Assembly (NCBI RefSeq): GCF_014207745.1
Contig: NZ_JACHJB010000002.1
Location: 2,604,001-2,668,000, forward strand
Direction: 5' to 3'
Source: Nonomuraea muscovyensis
GTDB taxonomy: Bacteria > Actinomycetota > Actinomycetes > Streptosporangiales > Streptosporangiaceae
DNA length: 64,000 nucleotides
Position numbers and translations under genes: made by a program. A model generated the notes under the pieces. It had not been told where the DNA came from. It made no database searches and worked only from the letters and a program-made list of their open reading frames with translations. This document shows positions 35,728 through 43,696 of the stretch, piece by piece (the stretch's first letter is position 1; the number at the start of each line of letters is the position of its first letter).

Positions 35728-36597
35728 TCAGCCCCGCATGGCGTCGGGTCCCTCCACCACCGTGCTCACCAGGGTGCCGATCTCGGCGATGGCGATGGTC
35801 ACGATGTCGCCGGCCCGCAGCGTGAAGGGCAGGTCGGGCACCAGACCGGTGCCGGTGGCGAGGACGGCCCCGTCGGGGAAGGCGTCGGCGCGGAACAGGT
35901 AGCCGGCCAGCTCGTCCAGCCTCCGGTGCAGCTCGCGGGTGGACGCCTTGCCGTCCCAGGCCGTGCGGCCGTCGCGGGTGATGGTCAGCGTGATGTCCAG
36001 CGCGTACGGGTCGGCGACCTCCCAGGCGGGCCTGATCGCCGGCCCGACCGCGCAGGCGCCCAGGTAGATCTTCGCCTGCGGCAGGTAGAGGGGGTTCTCG
36101 CCCTCGATGGTGCGTGAGCTGACGTCGTCGACCACGGTGTAGCCGGCGATCTCGCCCGCGGAGTTCAGCACCAGTCCCAGCTCCGGCTCGGGCACGTCGA
36201 CGGCGGAGTCGGCGCGGACGGCGATCCGGCCGCCGTCGCCGGAGACCTTCCAGGCCACCGACTTGAAGAACAGCTCGGGCCGTTCGGCGTCGTAGACCAG
36301 CTCGTACACGTCGGCTGCCCGCTCGCTCTCGGTCACCCGCGCCTCGCGCGAGCGCCGGTAGGTGACGCCGGCGGCCCACACCTCCATCCGGCCGTCCACC
36401 GGGGCCAGCCGGCGCACGGAGCCTGCCGGATGCCGTGGGCCGTCGGCCCGCTCGCACCGCTCGCGCAGCCGCTCGACCGGGGTGCGGAGCAGCTCGCCGA
36501 TCGTGGCCGCCCCGGACAGCTCCACGATGTGCTCGCCGTTCTCGACGCCGATCGCGTCCGTGCCGGTCCGGGGGTGGGTGAATCGGACGATCCGCAT
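35728..36597 (-). CDS. Fumarylacetoacetate hydrolase-family protein
   Basis: A 289-aa member of the FAH superfamily, which cleaves or isomerises beta-diketo acids or dehydrates sugar acids. Metal ligands are expected in VPEPELGLVLN (E-x-E) and YTVVDDVSSRTIEGENPLYLP (two stretches), with GTGLVPDLPFTLRAGD near the C-terminus. It resembles the group with 2-keto-3-deoxy-arabinonate dehydratase-like members. ATG 36597 is six bases after AGGAG; an in-frame ATG at 36615 is less likely. No pathway partners adjacent. Confidence 0.82.
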   Translation of the reverse strand: MRIVRFTHPRTGTDAIGVENGEHIVELSGAATIGELLRTPVERLRERCERADGPRHPAGSVRRLAPVDGRMEVWAAGVTYRRSREARVTESERAADVYELVYDAERPELFFKSVAWKVSGDGGRIAVRADSAVDVPEPELGLVLNSAGEIAGYTVVDDVSSRTIEGENPLYLPQAKIYLGACAVGPAIRPAWEVADPYALDITLTITRDGRTAWDGKASTRELHRRLDELAGYLFRADAFPDGAVLATGTGLVPDLPFTLRAGDIVTIAIAEIGTLVSTVVEGPDAMRG

Positions 36598-36786
36598 GCG
36601 CGCTCCTGTCCTCATGTCCAGTGCGACAAGTACATCCCGGCCGCGGGGTATCCCGTCAAATCAGCCGGTACGCGACACGTTCGGCCCGCGCTGCAGGACC
36701 CGCGCCGTGTCTCGCCACCGCACTACGCCGTGCTGCCACCGCGGCGCCGCCGGCCGCCTGTGGGGCGCGGGGAACGTGGCGCGGGA

Positions 36787-38100
36787 TCAGCCCGCCGTCA
36801 GGGTCTGAGCAGGTCCGCCGATTCGCTGCCAGGTGCCGGAGCCGGGGGACCAGCGCAGGATCTGCGAGCGGTCTTTGGTCAGGACGTACACCGCCCCCCG
36901 GCCGACCGCCACCTCCGCACCCGCTGCGCCGATGTCCTGCCAGCTCTGGGCTGCGACGCCGGGCGCCGGCTCCGTGAGGACGCGCAGCCGCTCGCGCGAC
37001 GGGTCCGTGGAGAAGAGCCCGGCGGGGCCTCCATGCAGCTCCGCCGCCGGACCCACCGCATAGGCCCAGGGCGGCCACGGTGCCGCCGGATCGTCCGCAA
37101 GCCAGCGGTTGACCGCGGTGAGCTCCGGGGTGAGGCCGTAAAGGTGCCTGTCGGTGAGCGCGAACGAGGCTCCGGCTGTGCCGACGCCCTTCCAATCGAA
37201 GGGGCGGCCGGAATACCGGAAGATCCAGCCGTCCTCCGGACTCGTCGCGAACAGCCCTGGCTCACCGCCGTACAACCGCACCGCCGGGCCGCCGATCCTG
37301 GTCCACGACGTGCCCTGCCCGTTCCACACGTCAACGGACTGACTGTCGGTGGCGAGCCGGTAGACGTGTGCGCCGCTGACCGCGAAGTCACCGCCCGACT
37401 CACCGATGAGTGACCACCGGCCAGGACGGCCTTCGTACTTGTAGAAACGGTCGTCCGTCCCGGTCGCGAACAGACCGGCAGGCCCCGAGTAGAGGCGCTT
37501 CGCACCGTCACCGATCTTGGTCCACCCGGTGGCGTCCGAGCCGTCCCAGCGGAAGACGCCATGGCCACCCGGCCCCACGGCGAACACCTCGTCCCTCCCC
37601 AGAACACCTGGCCCGAGCAGCAGGCCGAGCACCGCGAAGACCGCGATCGCGGCGCCACCGGCGACGAGGATCAGGGGACGTGGACGGTGTCTCCCCGCGG
37701 GTGCCTGGTCGGGGTTCGCGGCCGGCCGGGCCCGCGCCGCTGCTGGTTCGGCGCTCGCCGGTGCCGTCGCAGGCGACGTGGGCTGCGGAACCATCGGCGC
37801 AGGTGCCTGGCGTGCTCCTTCGACAGCCGCCGCGTGCAGCCGGGCTGCGGTCTCCGTCTGAAGGTGACGGGTGCGTTCGTCGCGCGTGTGGTCCTGCACC
37901 AGCCGCTTCAGCAGCTCCAGCGGGATGATCTTCTGGCCTGAACGGTACTCGCCCCAGAGCGTCTTGCCCACGTGATAGCGCGCGGCGAGCTCGCGGACGG
38001 TCATCCCGCCGGTGAGCGTCAGCAGGAACTCCGCCAGCGCGTTCGCCTGCTGCGTGCTGCCACGAGGGCCGCCCTGGGGCCTGCCCACCCTGCGGTTCAT
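36787..38100 (-). CDS. HTH-TM-beta-propeller protein, possible membrane-bound one-component sensor
   Basis: A 437-aa protein with an unusual plan. Residues ~25-75 form an HTH (LTGGMTVRELAARYHVGKTLWGEY), followed by a Pro/Ala linker and a single membrane helix (LILVAGGAAIAVFAVLGLLLGP, about 152-172). The rest is six or seven blades of about 40 residues with repeated GPAGLFAT, W-x-x-IG and VYRL/LYGL motifs, tectonin-like, predicted outside. ATG 38100 follows GGGGAGGCGG. TTGTCCG operator repeats lie in its promoter. Ligand unknown; sugar or wall fragments are plausible for a tectonin fold. Confidence 0.75.
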   Translation of the reverse strand: MNRRVGRPQGGPRGSTQQANALAEFLLTLTGGMTVRELAARYHVGKTLWGEYRSGQKIIPLELLKRLVQDHTRDERTRHLQTETAARLHAAAVEGARQAPAPMVPQPTSPATAPASAEPAAARARPAANPDQAPAGRHRPRPLILVAGGAAIAVFAVLGLLLGPGVLGRDEVFAVGPGGHGVFRWDGSDATGWTKIGDGAKRLYSGPAGLFATGTDDRFYKYEGRPGRWSLIGESGGDFAVSGAHVYRLATDSQSVDVWNGQGTSWTRIGGPAVRLYGGEPGLFATSPEDGWIFRYSGRPFDWKGVGTAGASFALTDRHLYGLTPELTAVNRWLADDPAAPWPPWAYAVGPAAELHGGPAGLFSTDPSRERLRVLTEPAPGVAAQSWQDIGAAGAEVAVGRGAVYVLTKDRSQILRWSPGSGTWQRIGGPAQTLTAG

Positions 38101-38153
38101 CGCAGCCGCCTCCCCTCCGCTCCTTTCGCCGATGATCAATTCAACAGAACCCA

Positions 38154-38217
38154 TTGTCCGCGGACAACTCATTGTCCGGATCTCACCAGCGATTTCGCGC
38201 CGGCCACTTCCGGACAA
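38154..38217. promoter_or_regulatory. TTGTCCG operator cluster and promoter of the HTH-TM gene
   Basis: A perfect palindrome TTGTCCGCGGACAA (38154-38167), then TTGTCCGGA (38172-38180) and TCCGGACAA (38209-38217). On the minus strand TTGTCC at 38162-38167 can act as -35, with a 17-bp spacer to TTGAAT. The palindrome therefore covers the promoter of the HTH protein and suggests autoregulation. The SapA-like gene on the other strand may share it. Confidence 0.6.
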
Positions 38218-38353
38218 CCCTCGGACCCGCCAGCCTCGGAGGTGCCGGGTGATCACCATCCGAGCTGTCCTGTTCACCGCGAGTTCCGCCGGACCACGCG
38301 CGGTGAACAGGCCCGCTGACCGTACAGCCACGCCACGGCGCAGGAGGAAATAC

Positions 38354-38878
38354 GTGACCAGTCACGTCATCACGCGACTCGCCTCAACGACCCTGCTCGT
38401 CACCGTCCTCGCCGGGTTACCGGCGCCCGCCGGCGCCGCGACGAGCGGGTATACCCCCGAGCAGGTGTGCGGCAGCGGCTTCGGGATAGTGACGGGAGGC
38501 GCCCAACCGGTGACCGACCACACGAACTCCCTCCGCGGCCATGTCTACCTGCTCCACAACGCGCACACCGGGGAGCACTGCGCCGTCACCATCAAGTCGA
38601 GTTTCGTGGGCACGCCCACCGTGACCAGGGCGACCCTCCTCGTGCAGGGCAACTCCGTATTCGGCCCCGCCGTGTACGAGGACCAGGGAGCCTTCAAGTA
38701 CTACGCGGGACCGGTGAAAGCACGGGCCAAGGGCCGATGCGTCACGTTCAAGGGAATGATCAGCAGCAGGCGCGCCGATGCAGGCGCTTCGGCGTACGGC
38801 ATCCAGGCCTTCGGCGGTTGGACGACCTACGGCGACTGCGGCATGCAGGGGATGCGCCAACGAGCCAACCCCCGGTAA
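38354..38878 (+). CDS. Secreted SapA-like (spore-associated protein A) protein
   Basis: A 174-aa secreted protein. Signal peptide about 1-28 ending PAGAA, then GYTPEQVCGSGFGIV, GHVYLLHNAHTGEHCAVTIK and a C-terminal GGWTTYGDCG. The spaced CGSG and NxxTGxxCxVT motifs match the small cysteine-containing proteins annotated as spore-associated protein A in Streptomyces. Function unknown; found on spores or in medium. GTG 38354 is seven bases after AGGAGG. Last gene before the island. Confidence 0.65.
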   Translation: MTSHVITRLASTTLLVTVLAGLPAPAGAATSGYTPEQVCGSGFGIVTGGAQPVTDHTNSLRGHVYLLHNAHTGEHCAVTIKSSFVGTPTVTRATLLVQGNSVFGPAVYEDQGAFKYYAGPVKARAKGRCVTFKGMISSRRADAGASAYGIQAFGGWTTYGDCGMQGMRQRANPR

Positions 38879-38917
38879 GGCCGCTCGACGCAACCGGCGT
38901 CGCGCTGGTCAGCGAGA

Positions 38918-38947
38918 TGAAAGGGACGAGCCGGTCTGTAGGCCGGG
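38918..38947. repeat. Distal attachment site: 30-bp copy of the rnpB 3' end
   Basis: Identical over 30 bp to 47762-47791, the 3' end of rnpB, in the same orientation. It begins TGAAAGGGACGAGCC and ends GGCCGGG. The match stops sharply on both sides. No other RNase P RNA sequence follows, so it is a detached end, as expected for the far attachment site of an element inserted in rnpB. Confidence 0.85.
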
Positions 38948-39654
38948 CTCAGACGTCGCCCCTCTGTGACCTTGCACTTCTCCCTCGCACCCCATTTACG
39001 CTGGCTTTTTGCCTTTCGTCGTTTCGCGTCGTTCTGCCGCCTTTCTGGTGCTTCGGCGGAACAGAGACGGAACAGGAACGCGGGAAGCCTGGAGTCCCTC
39101 CTGGAGGCCGCTCCCCCATCCAGCCGGTCGCCGCGCTGGAGGCAGGGCCATGTCCAGATAGTCCGATAACACTCAACCGCGCGCCTCAATCGAGTTTCCG
39201 CGGTCCCTTCCGCAAGTAAGTAGCAAGCGGCCGGGGCCCGGTGACTCCAACACCGAACCCCGGCCTGTGACCCAGCAACCTGACTACACCAGGAGCCAGG
39301 CCATGAGCCCCCACCCGGGCGAGCGCGACCCAGGCCAGGACCGGCACACGGAGGCGGCGACGCGAACAGTAGACCATCACGAGCGACGACGATCACGCCG
39401 TCGGACATGGCGAGGTAGAGGATGGCCATGTCGTGCCGCTCGCCCAGGGCGATGGCCAGGCCGTAGAAGTGTGGGCTCGCCTACCCCGTGGCGCCAGCAA
39501 TGTTGCCTGCGCCGGTCGGCATCCAGGTGGTTGTCTCGCGGCACAGCGTCCGGTGGCAGGTCCAGCGCAGCGCTGGTAACGGCGCTGTATTCGAAGCGTG
39601 CGGTATTCCTCTTGATCCGTCACTGATCTCCGAAGTACCAGCGGGTAGCGCCTA
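38948..39654. other. Non-coding/degenerate left end of the island
   Basis: About 700 bp with no intact gene. It holds the hairpin at 39231-39267 and, beginning at 39303, a short frame MSPHPGERDPGQDRH that resembles a decayed small gene of actinomycete integrative elements. On the minus strand around 39370-39475, HFYGLAIALGERHDMAILYLAMSDGVIVVAR (two stretches, below a TAG stop) looks like a scrap of a membrane or transfer protein. I could not assign either. Confidence 0.5.
39231..39267. terminator. Hairpin near the left end of the island
   Basis: Arms beginning GGCCGGGGCCCGGTG and ending CACCGAACCCCGGCC pair over 15 positions with two mismatches and a short loop. Such hairpins are common between small genes of Streptomyces integrative elements. 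Confidence 0.5.
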
Positions 39655-39709
39655 GGGCCTGTTTCAGAAGTGGACCACATGAGTGATCCACTTCTGGGAT
39701 GATCTTGGG

Positions 39710-40069
39710 GTGGGTCGTGGGGATTTGACCGCCGCACAGTGGGCGGTCCTGGAGCCGTTGCTGCCGGTCGGCAAGAAGCCTGGCAGGCCGGCGAAGTGGA
39801 CGAAACGACAGCTCATCGATGGGATCCGGTGGCGGATACGGACGGGTGCGCCGTGGCGGGACGTTCCTGCCCGATATGGCGAGTGGGAGACGGTGTACGG
39901 GCTGTTCCGGCGCTGGCAGCGGGACGGCACCTGGGCGCGGATCTTGAAGGAGCTGCAGGCCAGGGCGGATGCCAAGGGCCTGATCACGTGGGAGGTGAGC
40001 GTGGATTCCACGGTCACCCGTGCGCACCAGCATGCCGCTGGTGCGCGTAAAAGGGGGATCTGCAGGTAG
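39710..40069 (+). CDS. IS5-family transposase, first frame (OrfA)
   Basis: N-terminal part of a DDE transposase: DLTAAQWAVLEPLLP, then KKPGRPAKWTKRQLIDGIRW, the TGAPWRDVP motif and first catalytic Asp in WEVSVDSTVTRAHQHAAGA. It ends at TAG 40067-40069. The second frame is -1 relative to it and opens after TAA 40048-40050, so the shift must occur in 40051-40066, where AAAA is followed by GGGGG. The GTG at 39710 (VGRGDLT) is the usual start; 39683 is upstream in the same frame. Confidence 0.85.
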   Translation: MGRGDLTAAQWAVLEPLLPVGKKPGRPAKWTKRQLIDGIRWRIRTGAPWRDVPARYGEWETVYGLFRRWQRDGTWARILKELQARADAKGLITWEVSVDSTVTRAHQHAAGARKRGICR

Positions 40070-40584
40070 AGCCGCCCGGGGGCGTCGATGTCGAGCCCGC
40101 CGACCATGGGCTGGGTCGCTCTCGGGGTGGGTTGACCACCAAGCTGCATCTGACCGTCGAGCAGGGCCAGAAGCTGTTATCGCTGATCATTACCGCTGGT
40201 CAACGCGGGGATTCTCCCCAGTTCCAGCCCGTGCTGGAGCTGATCGGTGTGCCCCGGCTGGGACCGGGACGCCCACGCAAGCGTCCCGACAAGGTCCGTG
40301 CCGATAAGGCGTACGGCTCGCGCGCCAACCGCGCGTACCTACGCCGGCGTGGCATCGCGTGCACGATTCCGGAGAAGGCCGATCAGGTCCGCCACCGCAA
40401 GAACCGGGGCAGCCGCGGTGGTCGGCCGCCCAAGTTCTGCAAGATCGACTACCGTGAGCGTCACGCCGTGGAATGCGGTATCAACCGGCTCAAACGCCAC
40501 CGGGCCGTCGCGACCAGGTACGACAAACTCGCCGTCCGCTACGACGCCACCGTGACCATCGCCGCCATCAACGAGTGGCTGTGA
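40051..40584 (+). CDS. IS5-family transposase, second frame (OrfB)
   Basis: C-terminal part of the transposase, read after a -1 frameshift from OrfA. It includes GGLTTKLHLTVEQGQ, the second catalytic Asp in RADKAYGSRANRAYLRRRG and the Glu in RHAVECGINRLKRHRAVATR, then the stop at 40582-40584. Programmed frameshifting on A4G5 is known in this IS group, so the break is probably functional and not decay. A separate start at TTG 40132 is possible but lacks a ribosome site. Confidence 0.8.
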   Translation, partial: KGDLQVEPPGGVDVEPADHGLGRSRGGLTTKLHLTVEQGQKLLSLIITAGQRGDSPQFQPVLELIGVPRLGPGRPRKRPDKVRADKAYGSRANRAYLRRRGIACTIPEKADQVRHRKNRGSRGGRPPKFCKIDYRERHAVECGINRLKRHRAVATRYDKLAVRYDATVTIAAINEWL

Positions 40585-40604
40585 TCCACTTCTGAAACAG
40601 GCCC

Positions 40605-40854
40605 TAGAGCTGAACGCACTCGATCCGGCTACCCGCAGGTACCCTGCGCCAATTCTGCCTACGCCACTACGTCTCCTAGTCGACCCTCCGCTCCCGAACA
40701 TGTCCCCGGGCGCCGGGTAGCGGAGTGAGAGTCCATGATTGCGGTTAGTGATCGTTTCGGAGCGGCTCAATGTGGAGCATCGTCGGCGACGGTGCCGCCA
40801 GCGGTCTTGACGCTCTTAAGGACACCCAGCCTCGTAGGTTCATACAGTGTAGTC
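40605..40854. other. Spacer between IS and STAND gene 1
   Basis: 250 bp without a supported gene. TACAGT at 40843-40848 ends six bases before the ATG of STAND 1 and is the best -10 candidate; TTGACG at 40807-40812 is a further promoter-like hexamer. Confidence 0.4.
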
Positions 40855-43371
40855 ATGGATCCCGTGGCCCTGGTGGGCACGCTAGCGGGAGTGGCTGCCG
40901 CGGTTGTCGCCGTGTTGCAGCTTCGGCGAACGCCACGCGAGCGCGATGCCCGTGTTCCTGCCGTCACCACCACCGCGCCCGTGCCGGTGTTGCTGGCCCC
41001 GACGGGCAAGTTCGGCGAGTTATACGGCAGGCAGGAGCTCCTCGCGGAGTTGGAGGAGTGCCTGATAGAGCCTGACGGCCGTTTTCACGTGCTGGCTGGG
41101 CTGGGTGGGGTGGGCAAGACGACGGTGGCTCTGGCGCTGGCCGAACGGGCACGGGAGCTGGGCTGCCTGGTGTGGTGGGTCAGTGCGACCGACGGTGCCT
41201 CAGTGACAGCGGCGTTGCTGGGGCTCGCTGGGGAGCTCGGAGCGCCGCTGGGTGAGGTGGAGGAGGCGCGGGCCGGTCGGCGGATCGCCGCCGACGTGTT
41301 GTGGACCAGGCTGGAGCGGAGGACCGGGTGGCTGCTCGTCCTCGACAATGCCGACGATCTGCACGCCCTCCAGGTGGCCGGTGCGCCGGTCATGGAGGCG
41401 ACCGGGTGGCTGCGGCCGACCCAGTCGGGGCTGGTCCTGGTGACGAGCCGGGTCGTCGATGCCGGAGCGTGGGGGCGGCACGGCGCGCTTCACCCACTCG
41501 CGCCGCTGAGCCGGGACGAAGGGGCCCGGCTGCTGGTAAGCCTGGCCGCGCACGGAGGAACACCCGACGAGGCGGGAGCCCTCGCGGGTCGGCTGGGTGG
41601 TCTGCCGCTGGCTCTGACGCATGCCGGGCATCACCTGTCCTCACCGTTCTCAGCCGAGCAGACGTTCACCGCCTATATGACCGCGCTGGACGACCGGCTG
41701 CCCGAACTGCTTGGCGAAGGTAGTGAGGACGCTGTGGTGACGAGCACGTGGGAGGTGTCGCTGGACACCCTGGCCCGGCAGGGACAGGCACAGGCCCGGC
41801 CGCTGCTGCGAGTGCTGTCCTGTTTCGCGCCGTCGGTGGAGATCGATACCGGCTGGCTGGACACACGAGTGTTGTCCAAGGTGAGCGGCGGGGAGCGGAA
41901 GGTGCGGTCCGGGCTGGAGGCACTGCTCTCGATGGGCCTGGCGGAGACTCGCACGGTGCCGGGCTGGAAACGGCGTGGGCTGGTCGTCCATCCCCTGGTG
42001 GCAGCCGCGAGTCGGCTGCATGCTTCCCCGGAGATCACCCGGGCCGCCGTCGGGGTGGTGCACCGCGTCGTCTCGGGGTTGCGTGAGGACGAGCCCTCCG
42101 ACTGGCCGGTGTGGCAGGGCCTGATGCCGCACCTGCGTGCCCTGCTCTGCCTGGCCCCTGCCGTCATCGAGGAGCCCGTCCTCGACCAGCTCGCCGATGT
42201 GGCCGTTCGCGGGGCGGCCGTGTTGCGGGGGATCGGCGCATACGTCGCGGCGGTGGAACTGGGTGCGCTCGCGCTTCGACAGTGCGACGTGCTGGGCGCG
42301 CGGCACAGGCGGGTGCTGGCACTGCGCCACCAGCGCGCGAGGTCCCGCGTCGACTTGGGCGACGCAGTCGCGGCCGAGGCCGAGCTACGTGAGGTCATCC
42401 ACCTCCAGGAGGCGACGTTGGGCCCGCGACACTCCGACACGCTTGCCGTACGGCACAGTGTCGGGCACGCGTTGTTCGCTCAGGGACGCTACGAGGAGTC
42501 GCGCCAGGAGTATGAGAGCCTGCTGGAGGTCGAGAACGACGTCCTCGGAGCTGATCACCCCGACTCCCTGGCGACGCGGCATGAGATCGCGCGCGCCTTG
42601 GCGGCTTGCGGTTTGTTCACCGCGTCCGAGCGTGCCTGCAAGGATGTGCTGGCGGTCCGCACGCGTGTCCTCGGCCCCGAGCATCCGGACACGCTCACCA
42701 CGCGTTTCCACTGGGTCCGCGCCATCGGCGAGCTGGGGCACTACGCCGAAGCTGAGGCGGGTTACCGGGATCTGCTTGCCGTACGCACGAGGGTCATTGG
42801 TGCGGAGCACCCGCTCACGCTGCGGACCAGGCTCAACCTGATGACCAACCTGGCCAGCCAGGGCCTTTTCGAAGAGGCCGAAGCAGGATACAGCGCTTTG
42901 CTGGTGCAACAGGTGCGTATTCTGGGGCCGGAGCACACGGACACCTTGCTGTGCCTGTCCAATAGGGCGTCGACACTCACGGACCTCGGCAGGCACGCCG
43001 AGGCCGAAGAGAGCCTGCGCAAGGCCCTGGACGTCTCCATCCGGGTGCGAGGTGTCGACCACGTGTACACCCTCGACATCAGATACGAACTCGGCCGGGC
43101 CCTTCTGGCCAAAGGCGAGCATCGCGCGGCCGAAGACGTGCTGCTGGCGGTGTTGCGTGACCAGACTAGAGTGGCGGGTGCCGACAACCCCCACACGATC
43201 GTCACTCGCCATGAGCTGGCGCGCCTCATGGCGAAGCAGGGGCGCACGGCCGAAGCTCGGGCCGAGTACATCATCGTCGTGGACAGCTCCCTGCGAGCTT
43301 ACGGGCACGACCATCCCCTGACAGTGGTGTCCAGGACCGAGCTCGCGGCCTTGGAGCTCCTCACAGAATGA
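40855..43371 (+). CDS. STAND (NB-ARC/TPR) NTPase 1, membrane-anchored
   Basis: An 838-aa signal-transduction ATPase. N-terminal hydrophobic helix 3-22 (PVALVGTLAGVAAAVVAVLQ), linker, then NB-ARC: FGELYGRQELL, Walker A GLGGVGKTT (82-90), Walker B WLLVLDN (159-165), VLVTSR sensor and GLPLAL (248-253). From about 470 on there are nine or more tetratricopeptide-like units with a GPxHPDTLxxR pattern, spaced 42 residues and well diverged. STAND proteins oligomerise when the repeat domain binds a trigger. The membrane helix could be an effector or anchor. Leaderless-type start. Confidence 0.85.
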   Translation: MDPVALVGTLAGVAAAVVAVLQLRRTPRERDARVPAVTTTAPVPVLLAPTGKFGELYGRQELLAELEECLIEPDGRFHVLAGLGGVGKTTVALALAERARELGCLVWWVSATDGASVTAALLGLAGELGAPLGEVEEARAGRRIAADVLWTRLERRTGWLLVLDNADDLHALQVAGAPVMEATGWLRPTQSGLVLVTSRVVDAGAWGRHGALHPLAPLSRDEGARLLVSLAAHGGTPDEAGALAGRLGGLPLALTHAGHHLSSPFSAEQTFTAYMTALDDRLPELLGEGSEDAVVTSTWEVSLDTLARQGQAQARPLLRVLSCFAPSVEIDTGWLDTRVLSKVSGGERKVRSGLEALLSMGLAETRTVPGWKRRGLVVHPLVAAASRLHASPEITRAAVGVVHRVVSGLREDEPSDWPVWQGLMPHLRALLCLAPAVIEEPVLDQLADVAVRGAAVLRGIGAYVAAVELGALALRQCDVLGARHRRVLALRHQRARSRVDLGDAVAAEAELREVIHLQEATLGPRHSDTLAVRHSVGHALFAQGRYEESRQEYESLLEVENDVLGADHPDSLATRHEIARALAACGLFTASERACKDVLAVRTRVLGPEHPDTLTTRFHWVRAIGELGHYAEAEAGYRDLLAVRTRVIGAEHPLTLRTRLNLMTNLASQGLFEEAEAGYSALLVQQVRILGPEHTDTLLCLSNRASTLTDLGRHAEAEESLRKALDVSIRVRGVDHVYTLDIRYELGRALLAKGEHRAAEDVLLAVLRDQTRVAGADNPHTIVTRHELARLMAKQGRTAEARAEYIIVVDSSLRAYGHDHPLTVVSRTELAALELLTE

Positions 43372-43384
43372 TCTCTGTTGTGCT

Positions 43385-43530
43385 TTGATCTCAGCGGCGG
43401 CATAGAACTCGGCATCGGAATCTTGGTAGTGCTCCAGCAAGTCCAGCGCGTCTATCACCGGCTCGAAGGCCTCGGTGCTGGAGCGGAAGACTGCCGCCCG
43501 CAGCAGCTTGGGCCGGCTGTGACTTGCCTC
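43385..43530 (-). pseudogene. Possible Tn3-family transposase remnant
   Basis: Minus-strand frame reading SRPKLLRAAVFRSSTEAFEP then VIDALDLLEHYQDSDAEFYA. The order 'FRSS...EPVIDAL-LL--Y-DS' resembles an internal stretch of actinobacterial Tn3 transposases. No start, no stop in the right place, and only ~45 residues. It lies between the two STAND genes and is not an intact gene. Low certainty. Confidence 0.35.
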
Positions 43531-43593
43531 GCTCTATATCGCCCTCTCTGCTTCGCTCCGTGTTGTCTCAGGGGTCGAATACAGCGAGCGGCC

Positions 43594-43639
43594 TTCGTGG
43601 GGGTGTGGGGATTAGTTCTAATCCCCACACCCCCACGAA
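43594..43639. terminator. Perfect 22-bp hairpin between convergent STAND genes
   Basis: Arms 43594-43615 and 43618-43639 are exact reverse complements (22 bp) with only TT between them; the centre reads GGGGATTAGTTCTAATCCCC. It most simply serves as a strong bidirectional terminator. Its length and zero mismatches are exceptional for this window. Confidence 0.8.
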
Positions 43640-43696
43640 ATCCAGTGGCGCCGTCAGACCTACATGGCGGCTGGGGACACGTTCAGGAGCGGGGGC

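Larger units (their letters stand above)
39655..40604 (+). mobile_element. IS5-family (IS427-type) insertion sequence
   Basis: About 950 bp with exact 20-bp terminal inverted repeats: GGGCCTGTTTCAGAAGTGGA at 39655-39674 and its reverse complement at 40585-40604. It is flanked by TA on both sides (or CTAG at 39652-39655 and 40604-40607 if the ends are set one base in). It carries a two-frame DDE transposase joined by a -1 shift. Both ends and all catalytic residues are present, so the element looks complete and recent. Confidence 0.9.

Noticed and set aside
38918..38947. Second RNase P RNA gene
   Set aside because: Only the last 30 nt are present; nothing of the catalytic core follows.
39710..40584. 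IS transposase as a pseudogene
   Set aside because: The frame break lies in an A4G5 slip site bounded by stops in the right places, and all catalytic residues and both ends are intact, so programmed frameshifting explains it better.
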